From: Saprospiraceae bacterium
Lineage (GTDB): Bacteria > Bacteroidota > Bacteroidia > Chitinophagales > Saprospiraceae
Assembly (NCBI GenBank): GCA_016706365.1
Contig: JADJJU010000011.1
Span: forward strand, 62,001-126,000
Length of the DNA: 64,000 bases
Direction of reading: 5' to 3'
The translations under genes and the position numbers were made by a program. The notes beneath the pieces were generated by a model that was not told where the DNA came from, did no database searches, and saw only the letters and a list, made by a program, of their open reading frames with translations. Positions 25,627 through 34,949 of the stretch are shown one piece after another; within the stretch, counting starts at the first letter, position 1; the number at the start of each line of letters is the position of its first letter.

Positions 25627-26475
25627 CTAAAAACCAGGAATGATCAAGGGCACTTCCTTTCTATATTTTGCAAAATCGGGATAGCGGGATAACATGTGTT
25701 TTTCTTTCATAGGAATACTGACAAAAATGAACATAATGGTTAGAGCGACAATACCAATCAAAGTGTACCAGGCAGCTCCAAATGAAATTCCGCAAATCGC
25801 CATTCCTAGCCAGAAAAGTATTTCTCCCAGATAATTGGGATGCCTGCATTTTGCCCAGATTCCTTTATCGAGCATTTTTCCGGTTTTTAATTTCCTGAAT
25901 GCTGCCAATTGGTTATCTGAAATGAATTCAAGGTAAATACCTAAAGTAGCAACTGCGACTCCCGCGACACATAATAATTTGGATACATCGCCACCCGCAG
26001 GAATACTGAATAAAGGCCACATACATAAAAACACCATACAGGTTGGGAATAAATGGATACCCAGGAAATTAACAATCGGGTAATACTGTCCGGTTTGTGT
26101 TGCCAGATTTCTGTAACGCCAGTCTTCATGCTGGAAACCATCCCAGGATCTTGCCCAGTTGAGCGTGAGTCTCCAGGACCAAATAAAGAGCGTCAAATAA
26201 GTCAGTCCTGACCAAAACGTTAACGTGGCCGGCTCCAAAATAATCCATCCCACAACAAAGTAAAATGGAATCACACTCCAGTAAGCATCATAAACTGAAC
26301 TGTTCCTATTCCAAAGACTGAAAATAAAAGCAACTATGGTCATTACAATGTCTGCTATGAGAAAGGATTCGAGATAAGGGCTACTTTGAAACTTTATGTA
26401 GGTAATGAATCCAGCTACCGCAATGACTATATATATGACTACAATAACCCATAAATCTTGTTGCTTTTGCTTCAT
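25627..26475 (-). CDS. DUF1295 family integral membrane protein
   Basis: About 282 residues from the preferred ATG at 26475 (MKQKQQDLWVIVV). The open frame extends to 26595, but the extra 40 residues are not membrane-like. It is polytopic, with about seven helices. The C-terminal region ISDNQLAAFR, then WAKCRHPNYLGEILFWLG and EKHMLSRYPDFAKYRKEVPLIIP is the DUF1295 / steroid 5-alpha-reductase-like and isoprenylcysteine-methyltransferase-like signature. A reductase or methyltransferase acting on a membrane lipid is the family expectation; the substrate is unknown. It is divergent from the next gene. Confidence 0.85.
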   Translation of the reverse strand: MKQKQQDLWVIVVIYIVIAVAGFITYIKFQSSPYLESFLIADIVMTIVAFIFSLWNRNSSVYDAYWSVIPFYFVVGWIILEPATLTFWSGLTYLTLFIWSWRLTLNWARSWDGFQHEDWRYRNLATQTGQYYPIVNFLGIHLFPTCMVFLCMWPLFSIPAGGDVSKLLCVAGVAVATLGIYLEFISDNQLAAFRKLKTGKMLDKGIWAKCRHPNYLGEILFWLGMAICGISFGAAWYTLIGIVALTIMFIFVSIPMKEKHMLSRYPDFAKYRKEVPLIIPGF

Positions 26476-26671
26476 GCTGATTGTGTGGTTTTGAACGGGA
26501 AACATACAATTGAAAAAGCAAGATATGGAATTTTTCAAATGAGAAATGCCCTGGTTGTAATCCCTTAATCCTGAATAAAATATAGTATTCCACAATTAAA
26601 ATAAATGCTGTAAATTTACTATTCGTCGCACCAACCTTATGCTAACCTTAAAAGTGTATAGACACAAAAAA

Positions 26672-28300
26672 ATGCGCAGCACAATTACATGCCTTCTTTT
26701 ACTGATAATATGCACTACTCTCAGTGCAGCTTTGTATCAGGTCGGGCCAGGAAAACCTTACGCTAACCTGCAGGCAGTGACAGGTCTTTTGAATCCCGGA
26801 GATATTGTTGAAGTGGACGGGGATGAGACCTATCCCGGAGGCGTTGTATTCAACAGGCCCGGTGCTCCCGGTAATAAAATCATTATTCGGGGTATTCGAA
26901 TCAACAATCAGCGGCCTATTATAAGTGGAGCTGTTAATACTGTAACATTTGCAACACCATTTCCATATAATAATCCGAATGGAGGGCATCATTATATTTT
27001 TGAAGGATTCGAAATCACTGCAGGAAGCTTCAGAGGGATTTTTCATCAGGCAAAAGATCTGACTATCAGAGATTGCTATGTTCATGACTGTCCCGCTCAC
27101 GGAATATTGGGTGCAGATCAGGGGGCCGGATCATTGCTGCTGGAATACACAGAAGTGACAAAATGCGGATCGGGAACAAGCCAACATCAGGTATATATGG
27201 CAACAGATCAGATTAATAATCCCGGGAGTGTTTTCCGAATGCAATTTTGTTATATACATGAAGCAACAGGTGGAAATAATGTAAAATCCAGAGCTGAGAG
27301 AAATGAAATATACTTCAATTGGGTGGAAGGGGCTTTTTATCATGAGTTGGAGCTGATCGGTGCCGATTTTAATGCAGATGGTGGCAATCCACAACTTGCC
27401 AGAGAGGACAGCGACGTAGTGGGAAATGTGTTAATAAAAAGATCAACACTCGCAGGGAATGAAATCAATTTTTCTGTCACCCGAATTGGTGGTGACGGTA
27501 CAGGTGCTAGTCATGGACGATATCGATTTGTGAATAATACTATCATCTGCGGAACAGGAGCGGTATTTCGTATTTTCGATCAATTGCAGTCTGCAGAATT
27601 TCATAATAATGTCTTATATAATCCCTCTGGCGTTCCCAGATTTAAGCGCACAGTTGAAGCTATCTGGATAGAAGGAATGGAAATTATTGCAGGGCAAAAC
27701 AATTGGCTGGAGACTGGAATACTTGAAGTTCCAGCAGGAATTAGCGGTACCATTTTTGGCTCGGATCCAGGCTTTCAGGATCTCAACAATAATATACTTA
27801 TCCCGATTGCAGGAAGCCCTTTAATCAATTCAGGCAATTTGCCTACTTCCTCTCCGGCCGGATTCCCATTTCCCAATCCCCTTCCCTCTCCTACTCATCA
27901 TCCTCCTTCAGGAACCTGGATGTCACCGGAAGAAAATACACCCCGATTTATAGTAAATATCATTGATATCGGAGCCTTTGAATTTGGATCCAGTTTACCT
28001 GTTTCACTCCTGCACTTCGATGCTAAAACTCTGGATGATTCCAGAATTAAACTCGATTGGAAGATAAGTGAAGCAGATGATTTGGAATATTTTGAAGTAT
28101 ACAAAAGTACAGATGCAAGCAACTGGACAAAAGCTGGTATTATTCCGTCCGGGCATGAATCTGAAAATCTGGAAAGTTATACCTGGACTGATGATTCCTC
28201 TACGAATGGAATTAATTATTACAAACTAAGAATTATCAATCGGGACGGAAGCTTCAAATATTCACCACTTGCAAGTGCAAGCATTCTCAAGGAAGATTAA
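26672..28300 (+). CDS. Secreted right-handed beta-helix protein, sorting domain cut off by a stop
   Basis: About 542 residues from ATG 26672 (MRSTITCLLLLIICTTLSAA signal peptide; the frame is open from 26639). The body reads as a right-handed parallel beta-helix: YQVGPGKPYANLQAV, LLNPGDIVEVDGDETYPGG, YIFEGFEIT, LTIRDCYVHDCPAHGILGA, RYRFVNNTIICGTGAVFRIF. These are features of pectate-lyase-like proteins, but no catalytic residues can be assigned. A beta-sandwich follows (PVSLLHFDAKTLDDSRIKLDWKISEADDLEYFEVYKSTDASNW). The frame meets TAA at 28298, and the same frame then continues with a complete T9SS sorting domain to 28513. With the stop read as written, the protein would lose type IX targeting. 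Confidence 0.82.
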   Translation: MRSTITCLLLLIICTTLSAALYQVGPGKPYANLQAVTGLLNPGDIVEVDGDETYPGGVVFNRPGAPGNKIIIRGIRINNQRPIISGAVNTVTFATPFPYNNPNGGHHYIFEGFEITAGSFRGIFHQAKDLTIRDCYVHDCPAHGILGADQGAGSLLLEYTEVTKCGSGTSQHQVYMATDQINNPGSVFRMQFCYIHEATGGNNVKSRAERNEIYFNWVEGAFYHELELIGADFNADGGNPQLAREDSDVVGNVLIKRSTLAGNEINFSVTRIGGDGTGASHGRYRFVNNTIICGTGAVFRIFDQLQSAEFHNNVLYNPSGVPRFKRTVEAIWIEGMEIIAGQNNWLETGILEVPAGISGTIFGSDPGFQDLNNNILIPIAGSPLINSGNLPTSSPAGFPFPNPLPSPTHHPPSGTWMSPEENTPRFIVNIIDIGAFEFGSSLPVSLLHFDAKTLDDSRIKLDWKISEADDLEYFEVYKSTDASNWTKAGIIPSGHESENLESYTWTDDSSTNGINYYKLRIINRDGSFKYSPLASASILKED

Positions 28301-28513
28301 ATAAAATTCTATCCCAATCCAGCCGGTGATTTTTTGCAAATTGAGAATGCAAAATCCGAAATTCTCATAGTAAATTCCCATGGGAAAATGATGAAGAGAT
28401 TTGTTCCCGGGGATCAGGAAAAAAATAATTACACAATCGAACTCAGTGGATTATTACCCGGAATATATTGGTTGAAAACTAAAGGACTTAGTAAATCATT
28501 TGTGAAAAAATAA
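28301..28513 (+). pseudogene. Orphaned T9SS C-terminal sorting domain
   Basis: In the same frame as the upstream protein, directly after its TAA: IKFYPNPAGDFLQIENAKSE, ILIVNSHGKMMKRFVPGD, LSGLLPGIYWLKTKGLSKSF, ending VKK and TAA. This is a textbook type A sorting domain of about 70 residues. One base substitution in the stop would rejoin the two. No start of its own is likely. Confidence 0.8.
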
Positions 28514-28636
28514 AGTCATGCAATGCAAATTTTTGTTTGCAACTTAATAATGAAATCCTGACTCCATTTACTTGTAAAAACTCTTTAACGACTTGGTAAA
28601 ACTTGTTAATATTCAAGGATTTAAATATGTAGCGCA

Positions 28637-28644
28637 TACATTTG
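28637..28644 (+). promoter_or_regulatory. -7 element of the propeller lipoprotein gene
   Basis: TACATTTG (TAnnTTTG) lies 48 bases before ATG 28693, with TTG about 31 bases further upstream. Confidence 0.35.
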
Positions 28645-28692
28645 ATGAGTATCAAAATTGTAGAATTAATACTTATCTAAATCCTTTTAATT

Positions 28693-29802
28693 ATGAAACA
28701 ATTCAATTCCATTAATCTTCTCTGTTTAATGTTGGTTTTTTTAACAGCATGCAATGAAAAACCGCAGATTTTAGAGGCACAAGTTCCTCCCCCTTATTTG
28801 ATAGCTAGCGTTAAAACCAACAATTCAAACAACTTTCTGAATATAATATGGCCTGATTCTACACATCAAATCAGTGAATATATTCGAGAAATATTTGAGG
28901 ACAAAAAAGGCAACTTATGGTTTGGAACCAATGGAGACGGAGTTTGTAAATATGATGGTAAATTTCTGCAGTATTTCAATGTGAACGAAGGTTTTAGCGG
29001 AGGTGCTGTCAGAGGAATCGCAGAAGATTCATCAGGAAATTTATGGTTTGCTACCGATGGTGGAGTTTGTCGATGGGACGGAAAGGAATTCACAAAATTT
29101 ACAACGGCAGACGGTTTAGCCAGCAATGATATATGGAGCCTGATGATTGATAGCGGAGGAACTGTCTGGGTTGGAACTTTGGCTGGAATTTGCAGTTTTG
29201 ATGGTCAATTCTTCAGAAAATTTCCGATTCCGGCGATTGAAAAAGATAACAGTTCACGGTTTAATCCCGACCTGGCATGGTGCATTTTAGAAGATAAAAA
29301 TGGTATTATTTGGTTTGGAATGGATGGCGGAGGACTCAGAAAATATGATGGCAAATCAATTACTACTTATACTGAAAAAGAGGGCTTAGCAAGCAATAAT
29401 ATATATTCAATTTTAGAGGATTCAAAGGGCAATTTATGGCTGGGCACAAAAGATAAAGGTATAACAAAATATGATCGCCACCCAAATGACAGTGTCAGAC
29501 ATGATAAATTATTTACTACTTTCAGTACACAGGATGGACTTGCTAATAATTCAATATGGACGATTTCAGAAGACAAAACCGGCAATATTTGGTTTGGTAC
29601 CGGAGGCGGTGGAGCAAGTAAATATGATGGCAAAGCATTCACAAATTTCAAAGAACAAAGAGGGCATACAAAAAATCACATTCAAAGTATTACAGAAGAC
29701 AAATACGGTAATTTGTGGTTTGGATTTTCAGGTGGATTATATCGATTTGATGGGCATGAATTTATCAATGTTCAGAAGAAAGATTTGGTAGATGGATGTT
29801 GA
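28693..29802 (+). CDS. Lipoprotein with two-component-regulator-type propeller repeats
   Basis: 369 residues. A lipoprotein signal ends at Cys20 (LMLVFLTACNEK). The remainder is about seven repeats of the type EDSKGNLWLGTKDKGITKYD and GNLWFGTNGDGVCKYDGK, joined by TTADGLASNDIW segments. This is the Reg_prop beta-propeller found as the periplasmic sensor of hybrid two-component systems. Here there is no kinase part, so it is a free-standing propeller anchored by lipid to the periplasmic or outer face. A ligand-binding or scaffold role is plausible but not shown. The DNA coding the repeats is also repetitive (AATTTATGGTTTGG). Confidence 0.85.
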   Translation: MKQFNSINLLCLMLVFLTACNEKPQILEAQVPPPYLIASVKTNNSNNFLNIIWPDSTHQISEYIREIFEDKKGNLWFGTNGDGVCKYDGKFLQYFNVNEGFSGGAVRGIAEDSSGNLWFATDGGVCRWDGKEFTKFTTADGLASNDIWSLMIDSGGTVWVGTLAGICSFDGQFFRKFPIPAIEKDNSSRFNPDLAWCILEDKNGIIWFGMDGGGLRKYDGKSITTYTEKEGLASNNIYSILEDSKGNLWLGTKDKGITKYDRHPNDSVRHDKLFTTFSTQDGLANNSIWTISEDKTGNIWFGTGGGGASKYDGKAFTNFKEQRGHTKNHIQSITEDKYGNLWFGFSGGLYRFDGHEFINVQKKDLVDGC

Positions 29803-30031
29803 AAAACGATCCTGTGAAGGTTCTCGATTTCAAATTTAAATTAGAACGCGCGCTCTAAAAGAAAAGAGGAAATTGCAATAAAAAGCGGTTTCCCTTTTTG
29901 CAATGGAATGCAGGAGGATACTGCTTTGGGACTGAATAATTTTGGACTAAAGCTGAAATTCACATAGATTTGATACTAATTCAAAATGCAATTTTCAGTT
30001 ATAATTCTGCTCGCTCAGGCAATTATTAAAT

Positions 30032-30466
30032 ATGACAAATCAAAGGCTCATTCATCCAGATTTTCAGTTTTATTTAGATCTAAAGCAGCAGGATTTAATT
30101 GATCTTTTCAAAAGCTTGAGACAATTAATTCTTGATTTATATCCTGATAGTAATGAGCTTCTATACCATACCCATGCCCTGACTTCGGTTTTCTCAATTT
30201 CAGAAAAGCTGTCTGATGCATTTTGCATGATTCCGATTTATACAAATCATCTGAATCTGGGATTTAATAAAGGGACACTTTTAAATGACCCTCATAAAAT
30301 ATTAACAGGAACTGGTAATTTAATCAGGCATGTTGATGTTAAAACTCAATCAGACTTTCAGAAAGATTCTATTAAGGAATTAATTCTGGAAGCAATAAAT
30401 TTTGCTATCTCGGACATGGATAAAGCTACCAAATCAAAAGGTATGACTATATCAAAGATCAAATAA
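30032..30466 (+). CDS. DUF1801-like protein
   Basis: 144 residues, no signal peptide. The pattern PDFQFYLDLKQQDLIDLFKSLRQLILDLYPDSNELLYHTHALTSVFSI, then CMIPIYTNHLNLGFNKGTLLNDPHKILTGTGNLIRHVDVKTQSDFQ fits the DUF1801 / YdhG-like fold. Family members are small cytosolic proteins without an established reaction. It stands alone between two secreted-protein genes. The start at ATG 30032 fits the family length. Confidence 0.68.
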   Translation: MTNQRLIHPDFQFYLDLKQQDLIDLFKSLRQLILDLYPDSNELLYHTHALTSVFSISEKLSDAFCMIPIYTNHLNLGFNKGTLLNDPHKILTGTGNLIRHVDVKTQSDFQKDSIKELILEAINFAISDMDKATKSKGMTISKIK

Positions 30467-30625
30467 TTTTGACTTCTGATCAGGATATTAAATGGAGGAA
30501 AACCGGATTTATTATTTGATTATTCTCAATTAATCATGTAATTCCGTAACATTCAATAAGATATAGTAGAGCAGCATCCAGAATGGGTGGTTAAATATTC
30601 ACGTTTGCCCTGAAAATCAATTCAT

Positions 30626-31933
30626 ATGAAGGCTCTATTACTCATTTTTGCACTTTTCGTTTCAATACATTTGTTTGCTCAGAACTACATCCCGCTCAGA
30701 CTTGACAGCACTTATAGATATTCCTGGAATATAGGATTGCATCAGGAAATCATTACGAATGAATTTCATTCGGCTTATACTTATGACGCAAATGATAGCG
30801 TAATTCAACTCAGATATCCGGAATACAGATTTAATTTTGTTTATTCTCAGGATACTACCTATCATGTTACCGAGAGGCCACTTCCGGGTGATCAATGGAC
30901 AGAATCCAACCGGTCAATCAATACATACCAGGATGGAAAATTAATCTCAAAGATAGATGAGTTAAATAATGGTGGCACCTGGGAAAAGTCTGCCCGATAT
31001 ATTCACACATATACAACTGATAATCAATTATTGGTTACTCTTCTGCAACACTGGAAAAATGGTGCATGGGTAGACTTTTATAAAAAAGAACACAGTTATG
31101 ATGACAATGGAAATCTTCTTGAGGAAGCAGAATATTATGCCATTGAAAGTAGTGAATTCAAGTACAACAGAGGTAAGCAATATTCTTACGATGATTCGAA
31201 TAATTTAATTGAGAGTATCAGTCTTAGTTCTGCTTTCAATGGGCCCTATATTTCGGGCAAGTATACATGGTTTTATCAGGGAAATAAGTTGGATTCACTG
31301 ATAATATATGATTACGATAATAACCAATGGAAAGAATTATCACGATTCGAATATGATTACTCAAATCCAGAAGTTGAGAGCGCTAATCATTATCATTATA
31401 CAGGAGGAAACTGGAAATATATCGGCCAAAATAACACTTATAAAGGTCCCGGAATTTACAGTGAAAAGCCGGATTCCATCCTTTCCTACCAATATATAGA
31501 AGCTGACGATATTTTAAAACCAACTCAAAGAAAATATCTGACTTACGAGGATTTGGGCAATGGTAAGATTTATTTCAAAGAAGTTGAATACACCTATTTT
31601 AATTCCTTACAGGAATGGAAGCTTTCATTGTTGAATGAAGAATGGTACACTGTCAAATCCACAGTCAGCACGGAACAAAACTTCTCGCATGAATCTGCCG
31701 TATCTTTCTTTCCCAATCCCTGTAAAAGCGGCGAAAACATCTATCTTAAAAATGCAGAACCAATGACCGAATCTGAAGCATTGATATTTGATATGCAGGG
31801 AAAACTGGTCAGCCGTGAAAGTTTGAATAACAAATCAAGTATAAATGCTCCTTCATCAGCAGGTATTTATTCTGTTCTGATCAGATCTGTGAACGGAATT
31901 CATAGTATTTCAAAGATTGTTGTTTTGGATTGA
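30626..31933 (+). CDS. Secreted YD-like-repeat protein with T9SS sorting domain
   Basis: 435 residues. The signal peptide is 1-18 (LLLIFALFVSIHLFAQ). The body holds about ten short repeats such as HSYDDNGNLLEEAEYYA and KQYSYDDSNNLIESISL, like those at 7374-8714. The C-terminal 80 residues (VSFFPNPCKSGENIYLKN, LIFDMQGKLVSRESL, SSAGIYSVLIRS, ISKIVVLD) form a type A sorting domain. The predicted route is Sec then T9SS to the cell surface. The function is unknown. Confidence 0.8.
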   Translation: MKALLLIFALFVSIHLFAQNYIPLRLDSTYRYSWNIGLHQEIITNEFHSAYTYDANDSVIQLRYPEYRFNFVYSQDTTYHVTERPLPGDQWTESNRSINTYQDGKLISKIDELNNGGTWEKSARYIHTYTTDNQLLVTLLQHWKNGAWVDFYKKEHSYDDNGNLLEEAEYYAIESSEFKYNRGKQYSYDDSNNLIESISLSSAFNGPYISGKYTWFYQGNKLDSLIIYDYDNNQWKELSRFEYDYSNPEVESANHYHYTGGNWKYIGQNNTYKGPGIYSEKPDSILSYQYIEADDILKPTQRKYLTYEDLGNGKIYFKEVEYTYFNSLQEWKLSLLNEEWYTVKSTVSTEQNFSHESAVSFFPNPCKSGENIYLKNAEPMTESEALIFDMQGKLVSRESLNNKSSINAPSSAGIYSVLIRSVNGIHSISKIVVLD

Positions 31934-32117
31934 GCTAAAATGCAAGTTGAAAGTACCAAAGCCAATTTCAATAACTTCCATCTCAATTGTCCATGATTGT
32001 TTCTGATGTTAAATTTCAAATAAGGTAAAATATTTCCAGGCAGAACACCTTAATTGAGGAATCATTAGAATCTTAAGCTTTTAAAGCATTAACTCCTTAT
32101 TCAACAATCTCCTACCC

Positions 32118-32603
32118 ATGAACAACCTGTGTATAAGTGTTCTTCTGTCTATATTTTGCATCGCCACTAGTTATAGTCAGGAATCAAGTGGTCCTATAAC
32201 TATGAAAAAAATGCTTGGCGGATATCAGTTTTATCAAGGGACAAAGAGACTGAATATGACACAATTGAAAAGAGTTGTAGAACCCAATGCAGAAGCCTAC
32301 CAACTTGCTAAATCAGCCAAATCAAATACTATTTTCTCTTCCATTATTGGAGGTGTTGGAGGATTCATGCTCGGCTGGAATATAGGAACTGCCATCGGAG
32401 GTGGAGATCCCAATTGGTGGGTTGCCGGAGCAGGTGCCGGATTGATTGTAGTATCCATTCCAATCAGCAATAAATCAATGAGACAGGCAAAGTCAGCTGC
32501 TGAGTTGTACAATAATACCACAGGATATGGATCGCTAAAGGACCAAGGAGAGTGGCATCTGTCACTTGGTTCTCAGGGTACTGGATTGGTTTTTAAATTT
32601 TGA
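32118..32603 (+). CDS. Small secreted or membrane protein with glycine-rich helix
   Basis: 161 residues with a signal peptide (MNNLCISVLLSIFCIATSYSQ). A glycine-rich hydrophobic pair (IIGGVGGFMLGWNIGTAIGGG and WWVAGAGAGLIVVSIPI) near 75-118 resembles glycine-zipper segments of outer-membrane proteins. The C terminus (WHLSLGSQGTGLVFKF) ends in an aromatic residue, as outer-membrane strands often do. I recognise no named family. The preceding segment KMLGGYQFYQGTKRLNMTQLKRVVEPN is charged and soluble. It is alone on its strand here and convergent with the next gene. Confidence 0.6.
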   Translation: MNNLCISVLLSIFCIATSYSQESSGPITMKKMLGGYQFYQGTKRLNMTQLKRVVEPNAEAYQLAKSAKSNTIFSSIIGGVGGFMLGWNIGTAIGGGDPNWWVAGAGAGLIVVSIPISNKSMRQAKSAAELYNNTTGYGSLKDQGEWHLSLGSQGTGLVFKF

Positions 32604-32644
32604 TAATATGTAAAGCATTTTATTTAACCTTCCTGTCCCTCCCC

Positions 32645-34066
32645 TCACCTCTTCAGCACCTTAAACCTCTCCACCTGAATCTGCTTGCTATCTGATACTT
32701 CCAATATATACAGTCCCGGCATCAAATGACTGATATCCAGAGATCCACCATCTGAATTGTGTAGTACAATATTGCCGCGAATATCCCTGACAATGACTAC
32801 CGGAATATCCTGAGAACTGCCATTGATATGAATAATATCATCTGCTGGATTAGGATAAATGTTCCAGCCATTTTGCTTGATTGTGATAACTTTCATAGGA
32901 GAGTATTTCACCATACCATCCTGAGTGCTTAGCTTCAGCCGATAATAATTCTTACCATTAAAAGGATTATTGTGAAAATATCTTATGGCTTGATCTGTTG
33001 AAGTCTCAGATCGAAATGAATGTATTGTTTGGAAAATCTGCTTTGAATCACTATGCTGCAATTCGATTGAAGCCAGCGTTTCAGATGATTCCACTTTAAA
33101 CTGAATCAGTACCTGTTTACCCGCCTCAGAAGCCTCAAACATTGTAAAATCGGTATTAAGAAACTGGTACACCCCTGTTGGAGGGTAAGAAGTAACCACT
33201 TCCCAAATCATATTTTGAAGATACGCAGCGAGCTGTGGGGAAGGGATAGGTGTCCCGCCGGGAGCATTGGGCAACAGATTATTTGGCAATCCAACAGGAC
33301 TCAAATTATAAATACAGGCATAATGAATCATTGCAATTGCATATGCTCCCAGTTCATTAGTGTGTATATTATCAGAAAAGAAATCAGAAATATGATCCAC
33401 ATCCGGCACCAGATCAAGCTGAATGTCATCATACAGCCGGGCCATCATTTTATGTCCCGGAATCAAATAAACAGGAGGGCTTCCTGGCAGAAGATTTTCG
33501 TTGGCAAATTCCTGCATATTCTCCCATTCTTCTCCCAGAACATCCAGCATGGTTCGCCATGGGCCGTCAGAATTGTCGATATTTGTCCAGGTGGTCCATA
33601 ATAATGTCGGAGCTCCATCGCCTCCATTCCCATTTGCCCAGGCATTATTTGTAAAATCGGATAATTTTTGCCTTTGCTCAGCAATGGCTTCTATATACCA
33701 TTGTTGTGTACTGCCCCCTTCATAATATAGGGGCACACTTTGCGTGATACTCAATAATTCCCAGTCAGCAATATCATGCCTGGCATCGGGGGCGCCACAG
33801 CAGGGAGGATTATCCCAACGCCATGACAATGAAGATCCTGGAATGGTTGACTTCCCAATCATATCTCCGGACCATTCTCCTAAAACTTCGTTCATCAAAT
33901 TTACATATTGACCCGGCCAGTGAGGATAAAACAAAGGATCTGTGAGACTGTGGCCGGAATGGATCTGAAGTACATTGAAAGGATAAGCTTCTTTAGGTGG
34001 TAATTGAGCCTGAGCGTTCAATGTTAATATCAGGAAGCTCAACATCAAAAGTCCAATTCGTGTCAT
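32645..34066 (-). CDS. Secreted SGNH-hydrolase-like protein with T9SS sorting domain
   Basis: 473 residues. The signal peptide is 1-20. Block I-like HSGHSLTDPLF sits near the mature N terminus, and DNIHTNELGAYAIAMIHYACIYN (about 235-257) resembles the C-terminal DxxH block of SGNH esterases. A Gly/Asn-type middle block is less clear. This suggests an esterase-like fold of uncertain activity. The last 80 residues carry a type A sorting domain (NIYPNPADDIIHINGSS, LMPGLYILEV, VERFKVLKR). A beta-sandwich linker (VLIQFKVESSETLASIELQHS) precedes it. The esterase assignment is tentative; surface or extracellular location is well supported. Confidence 0.68.
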   Translation of the reverse strand: MTRIGLLMLSFLILTLNAQAQLPPKEAYPFNVLQIHSGHSLTDPLFYPHWPGQYVNLMNEVLGEWSGDMIGKSTIPGSSLSWRWDNPPCCGAPDARHDIADWELLSITQSVPLYYEGGSTQQWYIEAIAEQRQKLSDFTNNAWANGNGGDGAPTLLWTTWTNIDNSDGPWRTMLDVLGEEWENMQEFANENLLPGSPPVYLIPGHKMMARLYDDIQLDLVPDVDHISDFFSDNIHTNELGAYAIAMIHYACIYNLSPVGLPNNLLPNAPGGTPIPSPQLAAYLQNMIWEVVTSYPPTGVYQFLNTDFTMFEASEAGKQVLIQFKVESSETLASIELQHSDSKQIFQTIHSFRSETSTDQAIRYFHNNPFNGKNYYRLKLSTQDGMVKYSPMKVITIKQNGWNIYPNPADDIIHINGSSQDIPVVIVRDIRGNIVLHNSDGGSLDISHLMPGLYILEVSDSKQIQVERFKVLKR

Positions 34067-34223
34067 GAAGGGTTCTGTTTGGCATTTTTAAAGACTGATA
34101 AAAGTAAACAATTTTATTAACCGGGCAAAAGGGGATTGGGTTTGGAGAGATAATATATGTGCGTTTGAGTGAGAGTATTTTGAGTTGTTTTTTTGACGAA
34201 ATGAAGTGGCTGGCTCCTGGAGA

Positions 34224-34355
34224 GGTGATGTCCCGGCTTCGCTGCGCTATGCCGGGGTGATGTCTTTTCACAGCTTCGCTGTTAAAAGGTGATGTTTTTT
34301 TGTTTTCTGCAGCTTCGCTTAGAAAACAAAAAGGTGATGTGCAAGCGGAGCTTGC
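34224..34355 (-). repeat. Hairpin cluster D, inverted orientation
   Basis: On the plus strand the spacers read GGTGATGT (34224, 34256, 34288, 34333), the complement of ACATCACC. The hairpins are CCCGGC/GCCGGG (34232-34256), CTTTT/AAAAG with inner AGC-TTC-GCT (34264-34288), TTTTTGTTTTC/GAAAACAAAAA with AGC-TTC-GCT (about 34297-34332) and GCAAGC-GGA-GCTTGC (34341-34355). The cluster faces cluster C 130 bases away. Confidence 0.8.
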
Positions 34356-34488
34356 GGATGAGTAGTGTGTCTTGTGCATGAGTCTGTTTGAGAGTTGAGT
34401 CTGTGCGTGTTTTGACAAGTACCAAACTCCTCACTCGAACAAACCCACACTCAAAACAATGAACCCAACCGCGAGTCCGCGAGATCGC

Positions 34489-34604
34489 ACATCACCTTTG
34501 TTCTATTGAGGCGTAGCCGAAAATAGAATAAAGACATCACTTCTTCGCAGCGCAGCTGTGAAGAAACATCACCTTGCAAGCCGTAGGCGCAGCAAGACAT
34601 CACC
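34489..34604 (+). repeat. ACATCACC-spaced triple hairpin cluster C
   Basis: Spacers at 34489, 34534, 34566 and 34597. Hairpin 1 is CTTTGTTCTATT with AATAGAATAAAG (one G-T pair) around GGC-GTA-GCC. Hairpin 2 is TTCTTCGCAGC with GCTGTGAAGAA. Hairpin 3 is CTTGC with GCAAG around GCC-GTA-GGC. The leader 34390-34488 (CTCGAACAAACCCACACTC) is like the leader of clusters A and B. The rest of the gap to 34949 shows nothing else I can name. Confidence 0.82.
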
Positions 34605-34949
34605 TCGTTTCGACCATATCACCGGAAATAGTTGCAATTATTTGAAGTCGAAGCTGTGTAAGTTTGAGTACACGCATTACTGAATGTTACTTCGAGCAAG
34701 TGGGAGAAAACAGCCAGTTTAATGGCTACACAATTTTTTAAAATCTGGTATTTGGATAAAATGCAAGTGCAAATAAATTGACAATGTTAACAGTGGAGTT
34801 TGAGATGCGTGTGCTTTTGATTGCTAATAAATTAGCAAAACCAAAGAGCCAGTGAACAAGAGTAGGTTCAATAATTCACTATATTTGACAGTAGGAAATA
34901 TATTAATCAACTTATTAAATTTTCTGGTAAATACTCTTTAATAAATCCC

